Source: Cymbomonas tetramitiformis
Taxonomy: Eukaryota > Chlorophyta > Pyramimonadophyceae > Pyramimonadales > Pyramimonadaceae
Assembly (NCBI GenBank): GCA_001247695.2
Contig: LGRX02035490.1
Coordinates: 62,001 to 126,000, forward strand
Direction of reading: 5' to 3'
DNA length: 64,000 nt
The stretch's first letter is position 1. Each line of letters opens with the position of its first letter. The notes beneath the pieces are model-generated. The model searched no databases, had not been told where the DNA came from, and was given only the letters and a program-made list of their open reading frames with translations. The position numbers and the translations under genes were made by a program. Positions 36,923 to 47,381 of this stretch are shown here, piece by piece.

Positions 36923-38256
36923 ATGAAGAAGTATTTATGTTCCAACCTTTATTTCCAAAATGATTTTTGTGATACCAACTTTAATATATTTTCCAAGTCC
37001 AAAGTAAAAGAATACTCCTTTAAAAGAAAGACTTTCCAAAATGAAAAAGACTTTTATAATGATACCACAAATGAATTTATGAACAAACAAGTAAAAGAAT
37101 ACAAACTTCAATTAAACAATTTGTTTCAACAATTAGCCGAACTTCAACCATCACAAATCAATCAAACATTTACAAATGAATTAAGAGATAAGGCATATCT
37201 TGTTGGAATTCCTCTTATTTAGGATCAAGAAATTTTCAACCGGACTTAAATTATCCCGGTGGGTATGAACACACAACTTTCACTACGGCTCAACAACAAT
37301 TAAATAAAGAATTGTTAAATAATAGATTCAAATTAGATCCACATTTGTCTAACTACGATGCAGCCGTTTTTAATAACGGAAATAACAAAATTCATATAGC
37401 ATACCACGGGGCAAGCTCAAACCCGTCATTTTTGAATGAGGACAAATCAGATATTCTTTCAGTAATTAAAGGAAAACATTCACAACAAAAATCTTTCAAA
37501 CGCGCTGAAAATGTTTATTTGAAAACTTTGGAAAAATACCCAAATCATCAAATAGAATTATTAGGAACCTCGTTAGGCGGGGCAAAAGCAATACACGTCG
37601 GTGAAAACTTTAATGTTAAATCAACAACTTTCAATCCATTTCTTTCTCATTTACATATTCCTAAGATTGTTGGAAATGCACCACAAAACATTCATAGAGT
37701 GTTGACGGACTGGGCCACAGCCGGAGCACTTCATATTCCATCAAAAAGTAATAGAAAAATATTTCATTATTTTGAAAACAAAAATCCTTATGATTTATTC
37801 AAACAACCCTATGAATATATAACATCTCCACATAATTTGAAACAGTTTTTTCAATTACCAAAAAACAATAAAGTTAACAAAGTTAATTTATTTAAATCAA
37901 CGTTAAACACTATAGGGACGGGGCTTGATATTTATACTTTCGGAAATGCTTTAAAAGATGCAAGAAATATGTCAATAAATAATGTTGAAAGTTATGAATT
38001 TAACCACCAAATTTCAGAAGATTTAAATCCATTAGGGCTATTAGGAGTAAATTTTGACATTGATGCAAATTATTTACACGACGATGCACCATTAGAAGCT
38101 AGAATGTTAGCAGATTATATTTCTAACAAAGGTCCTCAAAGAATGACAAATTTTAGTAGAAATGTAAATACATCGTTATCAAATAAATATACAAATATAG
38201 ATAAAAATACAATAAAAGACAACAAAAATAATATTTTGGTAAATTATGGAACGTGA
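36923..38256 (+). pseudogene. Lipase-like gene, frameshifted
   Basis: Codons 1-99 (36923-37222) are in one frame and the rest (open from about 37207 to 38256) in another. The second frame continues with SSYLGSRNFQPDLNYPGGY before its first ATG at 37312, so a small indel near 37205 splits one gene. Core motifs: KIHIAYHGASS, then IELLGTSLGGAKAIHVG (GxSxG elbow) and TTFNPFLS, as in the element 1 copy. The N-terminal ~100 residues are helical and Gln/Asn-rich. Overlaps the next gene by 11 bases (ATGGAACGTGA). Not functional without frame repair. Confidence 0.65.
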
Positions 38257-38482
38257 ACAATTAATGAAAAATGCTCAGATATTATATCCAAATTTATGTA
38301 CATTTTATTTAGAATTAATTATTGATGATTATATAGCACGACCTGAATTTTATGATAAAATGTATAACGGAAATGTTGTGGATATTCCATTACCATTAAA
38401 AAGGGACAAACAAAAAGAAATTGATGAAAATAAAAATTATATTCATATATTAAATAGAGATAATAATGAATCCAATATCTGA
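38246..38482 (+). CDS. Small conserved viral protein (78 aa)
   Basis: MEREQLMKNAQILYPN...; homologue of the 70-aa protein at 7767 with shared ELIIDDYIARPEFYD. Overlaps the lipase gene by 11 bases and the minor capsid gene by 17 bases, the same packing as in element 1. Intact. Function unknown; strictly syntenic with capsid genes in both elements. Confidence 0.6.
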   Translation: MEREQLMKNAQILYPNLCTFYLELIIDDYIARPEFYDKMYNGNVVDIPLPLKRDKQKEIDENKNYIHILNRDNNESNI

Positions 38483-39449
38483 ACGAACCCTTTATTTATC
38501 TAGTGAAGATTTATCAACCATTGGTGATTCAAGAATAATAAATATAAATGTTCCGACACAATTAACAAATTATAGAAACACAAATAGATTAAAAATTATT
38601 TTAAATTCTTTTTCCGCCGCAAAAACTTGGTACACCATCAATGAATACAATGGTATTTTTTATATAGCAAAAACAAGCACAAATGATTTGTATGAATGTA
38701 GAATACCAGATGGAAATTACACGAATTTAGATGATTTAAAATCAATTTTAGAAACCATTATTTTAAATGTTCTTGTAGCCAACTTTAATTTTGTTGCACC
38801 CGCTGATAGCGTAACCGTTACATATGAGGCTATTTCTGGACATTTTAATATACAACTTAGTAAAGCTGCACCAAACATTAAATTTGTTGCATTTTCAATT
38901 ACTGGTGATTTTCAAACTGTTCCAGGCAGTGCATTAGATAATGCATTAAATGCTATATTTAATTCTCCTGGGAAATATAATGATGTTGATCAAATTTAAG
39001 GAGGACGAACGAATAAATCTGTTGCAGGATTAACAAATATTTCTGAAATAAATAATTTATTTGATATTGAAACACCAGATGTGTTATTTAAATTTAAATT
39101 TCCGGGTAATTTACAAACAAATGATGCTATTTATTTAAGAATTACCACGTTACCAACAAATAATTTACAAAGTACTAATCTTTCAAACAATATAAATCAA
39201 AATCAAATAATAAGTAGCGACATTTTAGGAAAAGTATTATTACCTTCCGATATTTCTAGTAAATTTATTTCATATTTAGATTTTGATGAAAACTTTGGTA
39301 TAGATGTACAAGCTTCACAATTTTCTCAATTACGAATTTCAATAACTGACAATAAATCTAGATTAATTCCAACAGCCTTGTCAAAAAATGGTACAGAACA
39401 ATCCATTAATTTTGCAATTTCTTTGAAATTAAAAGAGTATTCTCAATGA
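38466..39449 (+). pseudogene. Minor capsid (penton-type) gene with nonsense codon
   Basis: 327 codons in one frame interrupted by a single TAA at 38997-38999, where element 1 reads DQVLGGR and this copy DQI-stop-GGR, so a Leu TTA to TAA change is likely. Before and after the stop the protein matches the 336-aa element 1 protein throughout. Starts MNPISERTLYLSSED. Followed after 36 bases by the MCP start. The promoter-proximal half could still be expressed, but the protein would be truncated at about 177 residues. Confidence 0.65.
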
Positions 39450-39485
39450 ACATTTTTTTATTTTTTATTCATTATATTATAGAAA

Positions 39486-39512
39486 ATGTCTTTACCTTAT
39501 AGCCTTGCATTT
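39486..39512 (+). pseudogene. First nine codons of the major capsid gene
   Basis: ATGTCTTTACCTTATAGCC starts MSLPYSLAF, matching the start of the element 1 MCP (MSLPMSLAY). It follows TATTATAGAAA and is 36 bases downstream of the minor capsid stop. The coding sequence is cut at 39512 by a retroelement terminus beginning TGTGCTAGG; the rest resumes near 43573. Confidence 0.7.
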
Positions 39513-39938
39513 TGTGCTAGGAGGCAAGCACAAGAGCAAGAAAAACGGCTAAGTATAAAACGCAAGAGTACTCAGTACGGAGTACAGTAGGACCGATCAG
39601 AATGATGTTGATGTGAGGTGCCTAGCCTGTTGTACGGAGTACTCAGTACAGTTGAGTTATGGAAAGAGGTCCTGAATGTATAAGAACTCTAAGTGTAACC
39701 CGTTTCGGAGATGAGAACTGAACTGAAAAGTATAACATAAAAGTAAAGAGCCGTAACTGCTGTATATTGTGTATTGAAAGCATGCACTGAAAGCAAAAGC
39801 ATAACTATATAGATTTACGAAACCGAAGTCTTATAGTTGACCAAGCGTAATCATACCTCGTGCGGTCGTTTAATAAGTGTAGATAGAATAAGTCCGAAAC
39901 CGTAAAGAAGAGAAGAAGCAAGAGTGTAGACTCCTACA
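39513..39938 (+). repeat. LTR-like terminus, copy 1
   Basis: Begins TGTGCTAGGAGGCAAGC and ends ..CTCCTACA (TG...CA), followed by AAATGGTAATTAG. It is closely similar to 56771-57228 except for a duplication in the latter. It contains the nested inverted motif GTACTCAGTACGGAGTAC and its partner ACGGAGTACTCAGTAC. TG/CA ends and a TGG just downstream suggest an LTR plus primer-binding site, but no second LTR of either copy is in the window. Confidence 0.55.
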
Positions 39939-40683
39939 AAATGGTAATTAGTTCGTGGTTTCACGTTGCTTCCCTGTCTTTTTAGCGCGAATTCTGATCA
40001 TGCGCGACTAGCTAGCGAAGTGCGACACTACAAAATCGAGAATGCCTGTGCTTTCGTTCTTGTTGCGCGGTGGTGTGTGGGTTTGAGGGTTCCAGGTCGC
40101 TTGGAGCCGCGTCGGTGTGGAGGAATCTAGCCCGACGACAATCTTTTGAGGTGCGCGCGTTGCCTTGGTCCTAGCACGCATAGCACGCATAGCCGTGTTT
40201 TGGACTCGCAGGTGTGGGAAATCGGAATCGTCTCAGTTTTTCGGCAAATCCGACCCTTCGCGGCGGAAGCGCTGCGCAAATTTTTGAATTTTGCGTGGCT
40301 TTTGCTGAAATTCGGGGTTGGTTCGAGATTTCGCCTACCTTTAATTTGGCCCTCTAGTCCCCCCTATTCGGGAATCTCCGCGCTTCGGCCGGTGTGTCTA
40401 CTTGTGCTCGCACGCAAGTGGCGAATTCCTGGAAGCGGGTATTAGTTGCCACGCCAACCGTTTTTCGATTGGTTAATTCACGAGCGTGCGACGTGTGATG
40501 TTCCCCATGGGACTTTAGTTTTCTAGAATCCTCTTTTCCGGAAATCTCCGCGCCTCGGCCGGTGTAGCTGCTTGTGCTCGGGCGCAAGTGGTGAATTTCT
40601 GGATCGGCGGGTGCTAGTCGCCACGTGTGTCGTGTGGCACTTTCGGCTTTAGCTAATTAGATCTCACGCATAGCACGCATACA
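39939..40683 (+). other. Retroelement 5' leader
   Basis: No ORF. Shares blocks with 57229-58110, notably CCGACCCTTCGCGGCG..AGCGCTGCGCAA, 'CGCGC(T/C)TCGGCCGGTGT' and 'AAGTGG(C/T)GAATT(C/T)CTGG'. The 'CGCGC(T/C)TCGGCCGGT' segment occurs twice within this leader (40379 and 40549), as does the 'tagcacgcata' string (40172-40192, 40669-40681). Confidence 0.5.
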
Positions 40684-43572
40684 ATGCCAATGTACTCGGA
40701 TGAAGAGGAATGCCTCGGTCGGTCGGGCCGTCGTGGGGGGGTCGGGCCGGCGCCGCCCCCGGCTCAACCGTGGGGTCCGGTCGGTCGGGATCTCGCGCTG
40801 CGGGCCTGTCAGTCGGCCCAGGCTAGCTCTTCGGAGTTCTGGGGCGCGGCCGGCAGGTCGGACAGCCGGGATTGGCGCTCCCGTGAGAGGGGGGGGGAGT
40901 GCGGCGTGCGCTTGCACGCCAATACGGCGGTGAAGCCCTCGAGGTTACACCGGCGTGCACGCCCCTGAGAGCCCCTCCAGGGTTGTCTGGTGGGCCCCCC
41001 AGGGCCTCACCACCGAAAACCCCTTCACCAGCGAGAGTCAGTGGGGCTGAGCCAGTGTCCGAGCTCGCATTGAGCTCGGCGCTACGGCAGCCGGCGCGCC
41101 GGAAGCGTGCGTCGCCCGAAGCTCCGGCACCGCCGGCGGCAGGCGCCGGCTCCGGGTCGGACTCGGACCGCTCTGCTAAGGGGTTGAACCCCTCGGCAGC
41201 TCCCTTCTCCCCACTCCCTGCGTCCAGCAAGAGTGCGAGCAGTAGGGTCGTCCGTCAGGAACCGACGTCGGGACCGGCAGCGTCCTCCCTCTCTTCCCTC
41301 GTGGGGAGCGAGCAAGGAAATCTCATCAGTGCCCCAGGGCGCTTTGAGATTTACCGAGCCAGTGACTGGAGCCCCCCGGCAGAAGGGGAGTCTGATGATG
41401 TCCGGCGCCCAGAGCAGCTAGACGTCGTCCAGTCACGGGGGCGCGAGTCTCGCATCCGGCCCAATCCGGCTTGGCGAGGAGAGCGACGTCAATCCATGCT
41501 CGCATTGGCCCTCCGTCAATGGAGCACCTGGGCGCTGAATTCAGCGCAACGACGTGCGAGAGTCTCCCTGCCATCTCGTCAGCGCGCAACCGCGCGGCTT
41601 GCGTGGGTCGCATGGAAGGCCAGGACGGACCAGTCAGCGCATCAGCGCGAGCTCCAGCGCCTGGCATTCCAAGCGTGGAATGACGTCACCCAGCAGGTCG
41701 CCCAACTTCAGGGCCTGTTTGACAGAGGCAGTCGGCGCCGAGTCGAGTCCGCTTTCGCAGCATGGCGCCAGCATGTCGTCCAGACACAGGGTCTGTGGCG
41801 CAGAGGCAGACGTCAAGCTGGAGCTGTCTTCATGGCATGGCACCAGCAGACGATGCTCGCCAAGGAGAGGAGCACCTGGTGGGTTGGAGCCCGGAGACAC
41901 CGGATGACCCAGATGGGCAGGAGGTGTCTCCGCGAGTGGCGCCGGCTCCCCAGGACGACCCCAGTCAGCTCGGACTCGCCCCAGGGAACGAGTGCCCGCC
42001 GTCCAGTAAGAAAGGCGGGAACCTCATCCGGTGCCAGCTCTTGCTCGGATTCCGACCAGGAGTCTATGTGGCAAGACATCCGTCGAGGCCTAAAGCGCCT
42101 GGGGAAAGACCACCCGCTGTCAGGGCTAATGTGGTTCCAGCTCAAGGACTATGGGCTCTCCGAGGACGGCGCTTATCGCCTGGAGATCCACCAGCAGTCA
42201 GTCTCCGAGTCCAGGGGGTTGATGCAGCAAAAGCGCGAGGACCCTCACAACTCCCTCGGGAGGTGTAGATTCTCTGTCTTTGCCATCAACGCCAGCAGAC
42301 CAGGGGAGCTAGTACGCCGAGGAGTGGACCTCCAGGAGGTAAGGAGAGCGGTCGTCGCGGCCGTCAGAATGAGCGGCCGCACCCGGAAGTCACACAGGGG
42401 TCTTAGGAAGTCAGGTACAGCACCTCCGAGTTCCGCAGCCCCCGGTGGGAACTGGTCGAACCGGTTTGCTCCCCTCTCGTCCTCATCGGAGGAAGAGCAT
42501 CCCGCGGAACGTCCGAGGCCCAGGACTCAGGCGCCTAAGCCGAGCGGCCCCAGTCGCCCGGTGCCTCGCACCCGGAAGCCCAGTCGAGCACCCTCGGCCC
42601 CGCACCCCGGTCCGACTTCCTCAGGGAACACGTCGTCGTCCCCGGAGTCCACCTCGAGCAGGAACAGTCAGGACCTGCGAGAGCTGAAGGAAGCCTGGCA
42701 GAAGGAGTCGCAAGCTCGGGAGGCGGCTGCCGAGGCTCGCCTGGAACAGCTGTCTCGGCAACTCCAAGAGAGTCAAAGAGCTGCCGAGGAGCGCAGGATC
42801 TCCGACCAGCGCGCTGCCGAGGAACGCAGGGCCTCCGAGCAACGCGCTGTCGAAGAGCGCTGGGCTGCAGACCGGCTGGCCGCAGAGGCCCGGGAGACTG
42901 CCAGGCAGTTGGCTGTCGACGAGAGCGTCGCTCAGCAGGTAGCTGCTGATGAGCGGCGAGCAGCAGCTGAGGCCCAGCTAGAGGAGAGGCTGCAGGCGGT
43001 CATAGAGTCACAAGTCCAAAGGCTCGCCCTGGTTCAGGCTTCGCCCCCGGGGCCCGTGGAGTCAGACGCTCGAGGGCCCTCAGCGGCAGCGTCGAGTCCG
43101 GTTCAGGAGACGCCCATCTCCCGAGAGGGACATGAGCTGGTAGAGCCGACTTCCGTCGTCACCTGTGACGTCGAGAACCGGGGCGTTCAAAGCCCTCCGG
43201 AGGAGTCACGCGCGGGCGTGACATCGCTTCCGCCGCACTCATGGGACTTTGTTTCCCTTCCTATACAAGTCTGCGACGCCCTCCGGAAACACGTGGTCGG
43301 GTATGCCAACCCGGGGATCGAAGCCCAGCGCCTGTTTTACGACGCCGCTCGTAGGTATCGCTCCCTTGGTCAGGTCGCCGGGTGCTTGCACCCTGCCAGT
43401 CGGATCAGGCAATGCCTGAAGGCAAGAGTCTCGGACGAGGACAGGGTCCTCGGGGCCCAGGTGATTCACAGTCTCACGACGGCCTTGGCGTCCGTCGCGG
43501 AGAGCTGCGCTCGCTGTGGGTGCGGGCACGAGGAGAGCCCGGTGCGTATGTGGGCGTGTCAGGCAAGCGCTA
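40684..43572 (+). pseudogene. Gag-like protein with Trp-helix repeats, frameshifted and 3'-truncated
   Basis: The first ATG (40684, MPMYSDEEECLGRSG) opens a frame that must shift within a run of nine G at 40889-40897 to enter the long frame (from 40899, which has only a GTG start). The long frame has a Pro/Ser-rich head, then at ~190-345 Sfi1-like helices with recurring A(F/W)xxW motifs (LRQWSTWAL, AWVAWKAR, AFQAWNDV, AFAAWRQH, FMAWHQQ), a small globular domain (~395-490), a Ser/Pro linker, a long Ala/Glu/Arg coiled coil (~600-720) and a C-terminal helical domain. The end is cut by viral sequence. No protease or RT. Confidence 0.55.
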
Positions 43573-44826
43573 ACCGTAGGTCCTTATGGTGTGATAACTT
43601 TAAATTTACCTGTGAACTCTTTGATAAATATGAAAAGCCTAAGTTTGCATTGTCAAGGTCGTGCTAATGAAACCAATATTGCTTGTACCGACGCTGCGGC
43701 ACAACCTGATGTAGTGATTACAACTTTGCCAAACGGTATAGAAAAACTTATTCAAAGGGTAGAAATTTACAGCGGTGGAATTCAAATTTCAAGTGGAATG
43801 CAACAATATTCAACGGTTTCAACTGTGTTGGATAATATAAATACAACGTTAAATAAAGAAGTTTCGTATCAAAAAGTTTTAAAAAATCAAGAAATAAATG
43901 TAAATACTGATAACTATTATACAGAATTACGACCATATATATTAAACAATTTTTTACAATTTATAGGCGAAGCAAGTCCAGACTATATTGATACAGCATT
44001 ATTACCAAGTATACAAATACGATTTTATATGCACGGTCCTGAAGTTTTAGGGGCATATCAAAAATCATTAGGAGCTGGAAATGGATTTGCTGGAACTGGG
44101 GCGGCCCAACTTGCTGCAAATGCTTCTTGGGTATTACAAGATTTGCATTTTACAATTGAAACAATTACATTTTCAAATGGTGTTTATGATAGCGCCGTGG
44201 AACGTAAATTAAGAGAAGATTCCTTTATTGAGGTGCCTTTTAAGAATTATTTTACATTCTTGGATTCCCAAACAAAAATGGACAAATCAACTAGATTTTC
44301 TTTATCTACTCAATGTTTAGATAATTTGTACGCCGTGCAAAGACCTTCAACTTATAATTCAACAAATGCAGGTTTGCATAAAATTGATAATAAAATTGGA
44401 GCAACTTATATGCCGTCATATTTTAGATTTTATGCAGGAAAAATTCAATCCTGGCAATATAATATAAATTCACTTTATTATCCAAATTATAGAGCAACCG
44501 CTCTGGATGCCTTTAATTTACTAACTATAGGAAAAGCGGATAATTATTCTGTTGATTCTGGATGCAAAATAAATTCTTTGGAGAACTGGTATAATTCTTA
44601 TTGGACTGCTATGTTAAGGCTTAATATGAATTCCGAAATGAACGTTAGAAGTCTTAGTGGCTTAGATCCACGTGGTTTGAATTCTCAATTCTTCTTACAA
44701 ACACAAGCAGGTACAGATGCTTTACAAGAAGCTATTCCCGGTGCTGATAATGAAACTTTTGTAATTTGTGAATGTACTTCTACACTTCGCATAGGTATGG
44801 GCAGAATGATTGAAGTTGTTGTGTAA
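43573..44826 (+). pseudogene. Major capsid protein (MCP), 3' part
   Basis: Viral coding resumes with about TVGPYGVITLNLPVNS and is open for ~417 codons to TAA at 44826. The first 125 residues match the element 1 MCP. The remainder is beta-rich with aromatic turns and ends CECTSTLRIGMGRMIEVVV. Length (about 455 residues with the missing N terminus) suits a PLV double-jelly-roll capsid protein. The frame itself is undamaged; only the 5' insertion, with ~27 codons lost, inactivates it. No catalytic motifs. Confidence 0.7.
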
Positions 44827-44850
44827 AACTTATTTATTTATAAATAATAT

Positions 44851-45072
44851 ATGGTAGAACAAGCTGGACAAATCAATTCTAAAAATCTAGGAAAGTCTTT
44901 AGGGAAAATAAATGTTACTTTACCAAATTTAATGTTAACTTCAGGATTTAGAAGTCCTTCAATGATGATGATTCCTTGCAAAACAATTCAAGATTTACGA
45001 CCACCAGCAAGAGTTTCTAATGTGGACCCTATGTCAGGTTTCAAATCATATACATTAGGACACGGTGATTAA
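44851..45072 (+). CDS. Small viral protein (73 aa) after MCP
   Basis: MVEQAGQINSKNLGKSLG...; starts 24 bases after the MCP stop, preceded by TATAAATAATAT. Contains Met-rich SPSMMMIP and ends YTLGHGD. Intact but unrecognised; no homologue seen in element 1, whose MCP 3' side is lost. Position suggests a capsid-associated role (inference). Confidence 0.5.
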   Translation: MVEQAGQINSKNLGKSLGKINVTLPNLMLTSGFRSPSMMMIPCKTIQDLRPPARVSNVDPMSGFKSYTLGHGD

Positions 45073-45194
45073 AATTACAAAACAAAATGCTATGTTTTCA
45101 TTTACAATATTTATCCATTAAACAATAAATTATTGAAACTTGCACCAACATTTTTTGTAAAATAAAAATTTTGTAATATAATATTATATATATA

Positions 45195-45539
45195 ATGTCT
45201 TCTTTTGGAAATGATTTTGTTTTAGATAATAATATTAAAGTTAATGACGGTGTGTTTATTGGTGCTAAAAATAAAGTAACAAGAACAACCTTGCAAATGA
45301 TTGGAGCTAATATCAATATAGATATTGATGGAAGTCAAAGCGGTGACCCGGGTGGTGTAAATTTGAATATGGCTGCAAAAGCAAATAAAATGAAAGTAAG
45401 ATTTGATGGTTTGCCTATTGTAGAAACAAATAATGTTCCTCCGGTTGAAACTATTACAAATGTAAATGGATTATATGTATTCAAAGCGAATCCAATTGAT
45501 AGATTTGGAACGGTGTTTATGAAACTTGCTCTACCGTAA
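45195..45539 (+). CDS. MSSFGN-family fibre-like protein, short (114 aa)
   Basis: Starts MSSFGNDFVLDNNIKVND. The first 6-8 residues are shared with the two larger downstream proteins, while the rest is a short beta-rich domain (GVNLNMAAKANKMKVRFDGL). ATATAATATTATATATATA immediately precedes the ATG. The common N terminus may be a virion attachment segment shared by several surface proteins. Intact. Confidence 0.55.
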   Translation: MSSFGNDFVLDNNIKVNDGVFIGAKNKVTRTTLQMIGANINIDIDGSQSGDPGGVNLNMAAKANKMKVRFDGLPIVETNNVPPVETITNVNGLYVFKANPIDRFGTVFMKLALP

Positions 45540-45565
45540 ATTTAAAAATCATTTTATAATATATA

Positions 45566-47365
45566 ATGTCTTCATTCGGAAATAACATAGTTGCAAGTAC
45601 ATTTAATGGAAATCAAACTCCATCTACAAATATTCCTGACCCTTTAACAATTAATCAACTCAATGTAAATCAAATAGGTGATAATTCAAATCCTTGTCAA
45701 ACAATTCATATGGCTTCAGATTTTTTATATCAAAATGATATTGATTTTATTGATAATTCTGATGTAAATAATCAAAGAGAATTTATGAAGTTACAAACTG
45801 ATGGTGATTTAAATTTAGTGAATAATATTAATTTTTATGATTTTATTTTAAATAATCCTGCAACTAAATCAAAATTTTCTATAGGTTTAGATGAACTTGA
45901 TAGTTCTTTTGAAATTAAATCTTTAGACCCTGTTTCCCAAACAAGATTGAAAATAGGAGACAATGGTATAAATGAATGGTCATTTATGCAAACAACATTG
46001 AATGTAGAACCACTTGGAGCAGGTGTACTTTTAAATGATGGACCTCTAATTTTAAACACCGGTGATATTACTTTGAATTCTGGAAAATTTATTGGTGACG
46101 GTTCTTTGCTTCAAAACCTTCCTTCCGGGGCTAACCAAAATTTACAATCTGTTACCGACCAAGGAAGTACAACTACCACAAATGATATTTCTTTTACGGG
46201 AACCGGAAAACTTATAATAAATCAAGAAGAATGTGATGGAAATTTATTTAGAATTAAAGCGGGCACAGCGGGTAACGGGTTGGTCTCTATTGGCGAATCG
46301 ACTCAAAATGATGGTTTTCCAAATGCAAACCGTTCGGTTTTGATAGGCAGAAATAGTGGGGCTTTTAATTGTTTGAACGATTCAATATGCATAGGCAGCG
46401 GGGCCGGCAACAATCAATGTAATGCTTTCGTCGTGAACGTTGGGGACGACGCAGGGCAAAGCTTTGCTTCCGAGAATTCAGTAAATATCGGAAAATTTGC
46501 AGGGGAATATTTGGCTGGCGAGAATTCTATTAATATTGGTGCTTTGAGCGGTCAAAATTCTTCACAAAGTGCTACGGCTATTGATAATACAATAATTTTG
46601 AACGCAAGCGGTCTTGAACTTAATGCTGGGGTAAATAATTCTTGTTATATTAGACCTATCCGAGCAAGTCCTGATGTTAGCTCTGGAAGTTTACAATTAT
46701 ATTATGATTCTGCATCAAATGAAGTTAGAACCGGTGCAATAAATTCTGGAAGTATTGGTTCATTAAGTCAAGTTTTGGCTGTCGGTAATTCTGGAAATAA
46801 TATTAATTTAAGCGGTGATTTGGATTGTAGTGCTATACGACTTGTAAGTAGCATAGACTGGGCATATCCAACGCCAACAGCATCACTAACGACCTCAGGA
46901 ATTCCTTTGACAGATTTGACAAATGCATATACGGCAACATTACCCACAAGTCCGGTTCCTCATACCGGTGATGTATTTACTTTTAAAAATGATACCGGAG
47001 GAACAATAAATGCTGGAGATATTGTTCAATTCGACGACGACTTTACTAATGTAAATGGTGTAAAAATATATGCAGCTTCGGCAAGTCAATCTAATCAAAA
47101 TTGTATGCCTACTGGAGTTTGTGTTCAAAATTCAAATATAGGAAATTCGTGCTTCGTTTGCACAAAAGGTTTTACAACTTGCAAAGCTCTTGATGGAAGT
47201 TATGTCAAAGGTCAAATGTTGGGTTGTGCCGCGGGAGGTTCAGTCAATTCTTCACAAATTACTACCAATAATGTTGGAATTATCGGTGTGTGTATGGAAA
47301 GTAAAGTTATAACAACCTCGGGTTCAGGATTATTGGTTTGGATTAAACCTGATTTTAAATTGTGA
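45566..47365 (+). CDS. MSSFGN-family fibre / adhesin-like protein (599 aa)
   Basis: After MSSFGNNIVAST, the N-terminal third is beta-rich repeats with NL.L..GDI-type turns. Residues ~265-345 carry repeated SVLIGRNSGAF / SICIGSGAGN / SVNIGKFAGE / SINIGALSGQ units, the head-repeat pattern of trimeric (YadA-like) adhesins. NTIILNASG and YIRPIR..SSGSLQLYYDSASNEVRTG follow, a pattern known from giant-virus and phage tail-fibre proteins. The C-terminal ~150 residues are Cys-containing (CVQNSNIGNSCFVC). Role: probable receptor-binding fibre. Preceded by TATAATATATAATG. The frame is fully intact even though neighbours are broken. Confidence 0.7.
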   Translation: MSSFGNNIVASTFNGNQTPSTNIPDPLTINQLNVNQIGDNSNPCQTIHMASDFLYQNDIDFIDNSDVNNQREFMKLQTDGDLNLVNNINFYDFILNNPATKSKFSIGLDELDSSFEIKSLDPVSQTRLKIGDNGINEWSFMQTTLNVEPLGAGVLLNDGPLILNTGDITLNSGKFIGDGSLLQNLPSGANQNLQSVTDQGSTTTTNDISFTGTGKLIINQEECDGNLFRIKAGTAGNGLVSIGESTQNDGFPNANRSVLIGRNSGAFNCLNDSICIGSGAGNNQCNAFVVNVGDDAGQSFASENSVNIGKFAGEYLAGENSINIGALSGQNSSQSATAIDNTIILNASGLELNAGVNNSCYIRPIRASPDVSSGSLQLYYDSASNEVRTGAINSGSIGSLSQVLAVGNSGNNINLSGDLDCSAIRLVSSIDWAYPTPTASLTTSGIPLTDLTNAYTATLPTSPVPHTGDVFTFKNDTGGTINAGDIVQFDDDFTNVNGVKIYAASASQSNQNCMPTGVCVQNSNIGNSCFVCTKGFTTCKALDGSYVKGQMLGCAAGGSVNSSQITTNNVGIIGVCMESKVITTSGSGLLVWIKPDFKL

Positions 47366-47381
47366 TATTATAATATATTAT

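Larger units (their letters stand above)
39513..43572 (+). mobile_element. LTR-type retroelement fragment inside the MCP gene
   Basis: GC-rich insertion with the LTR-like terminus, a ~750-bp leader and a long gag-like ORF, ending abruptly in viral coding sequence at 43565-43575. No pol, PPT or 3' LTR is present, so either the 3' part was deleted after insertion or the junction is an assembly chimera. Compared with element 1, about 27 capsid codons are missing across the insertion. Confidence 0.65.
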
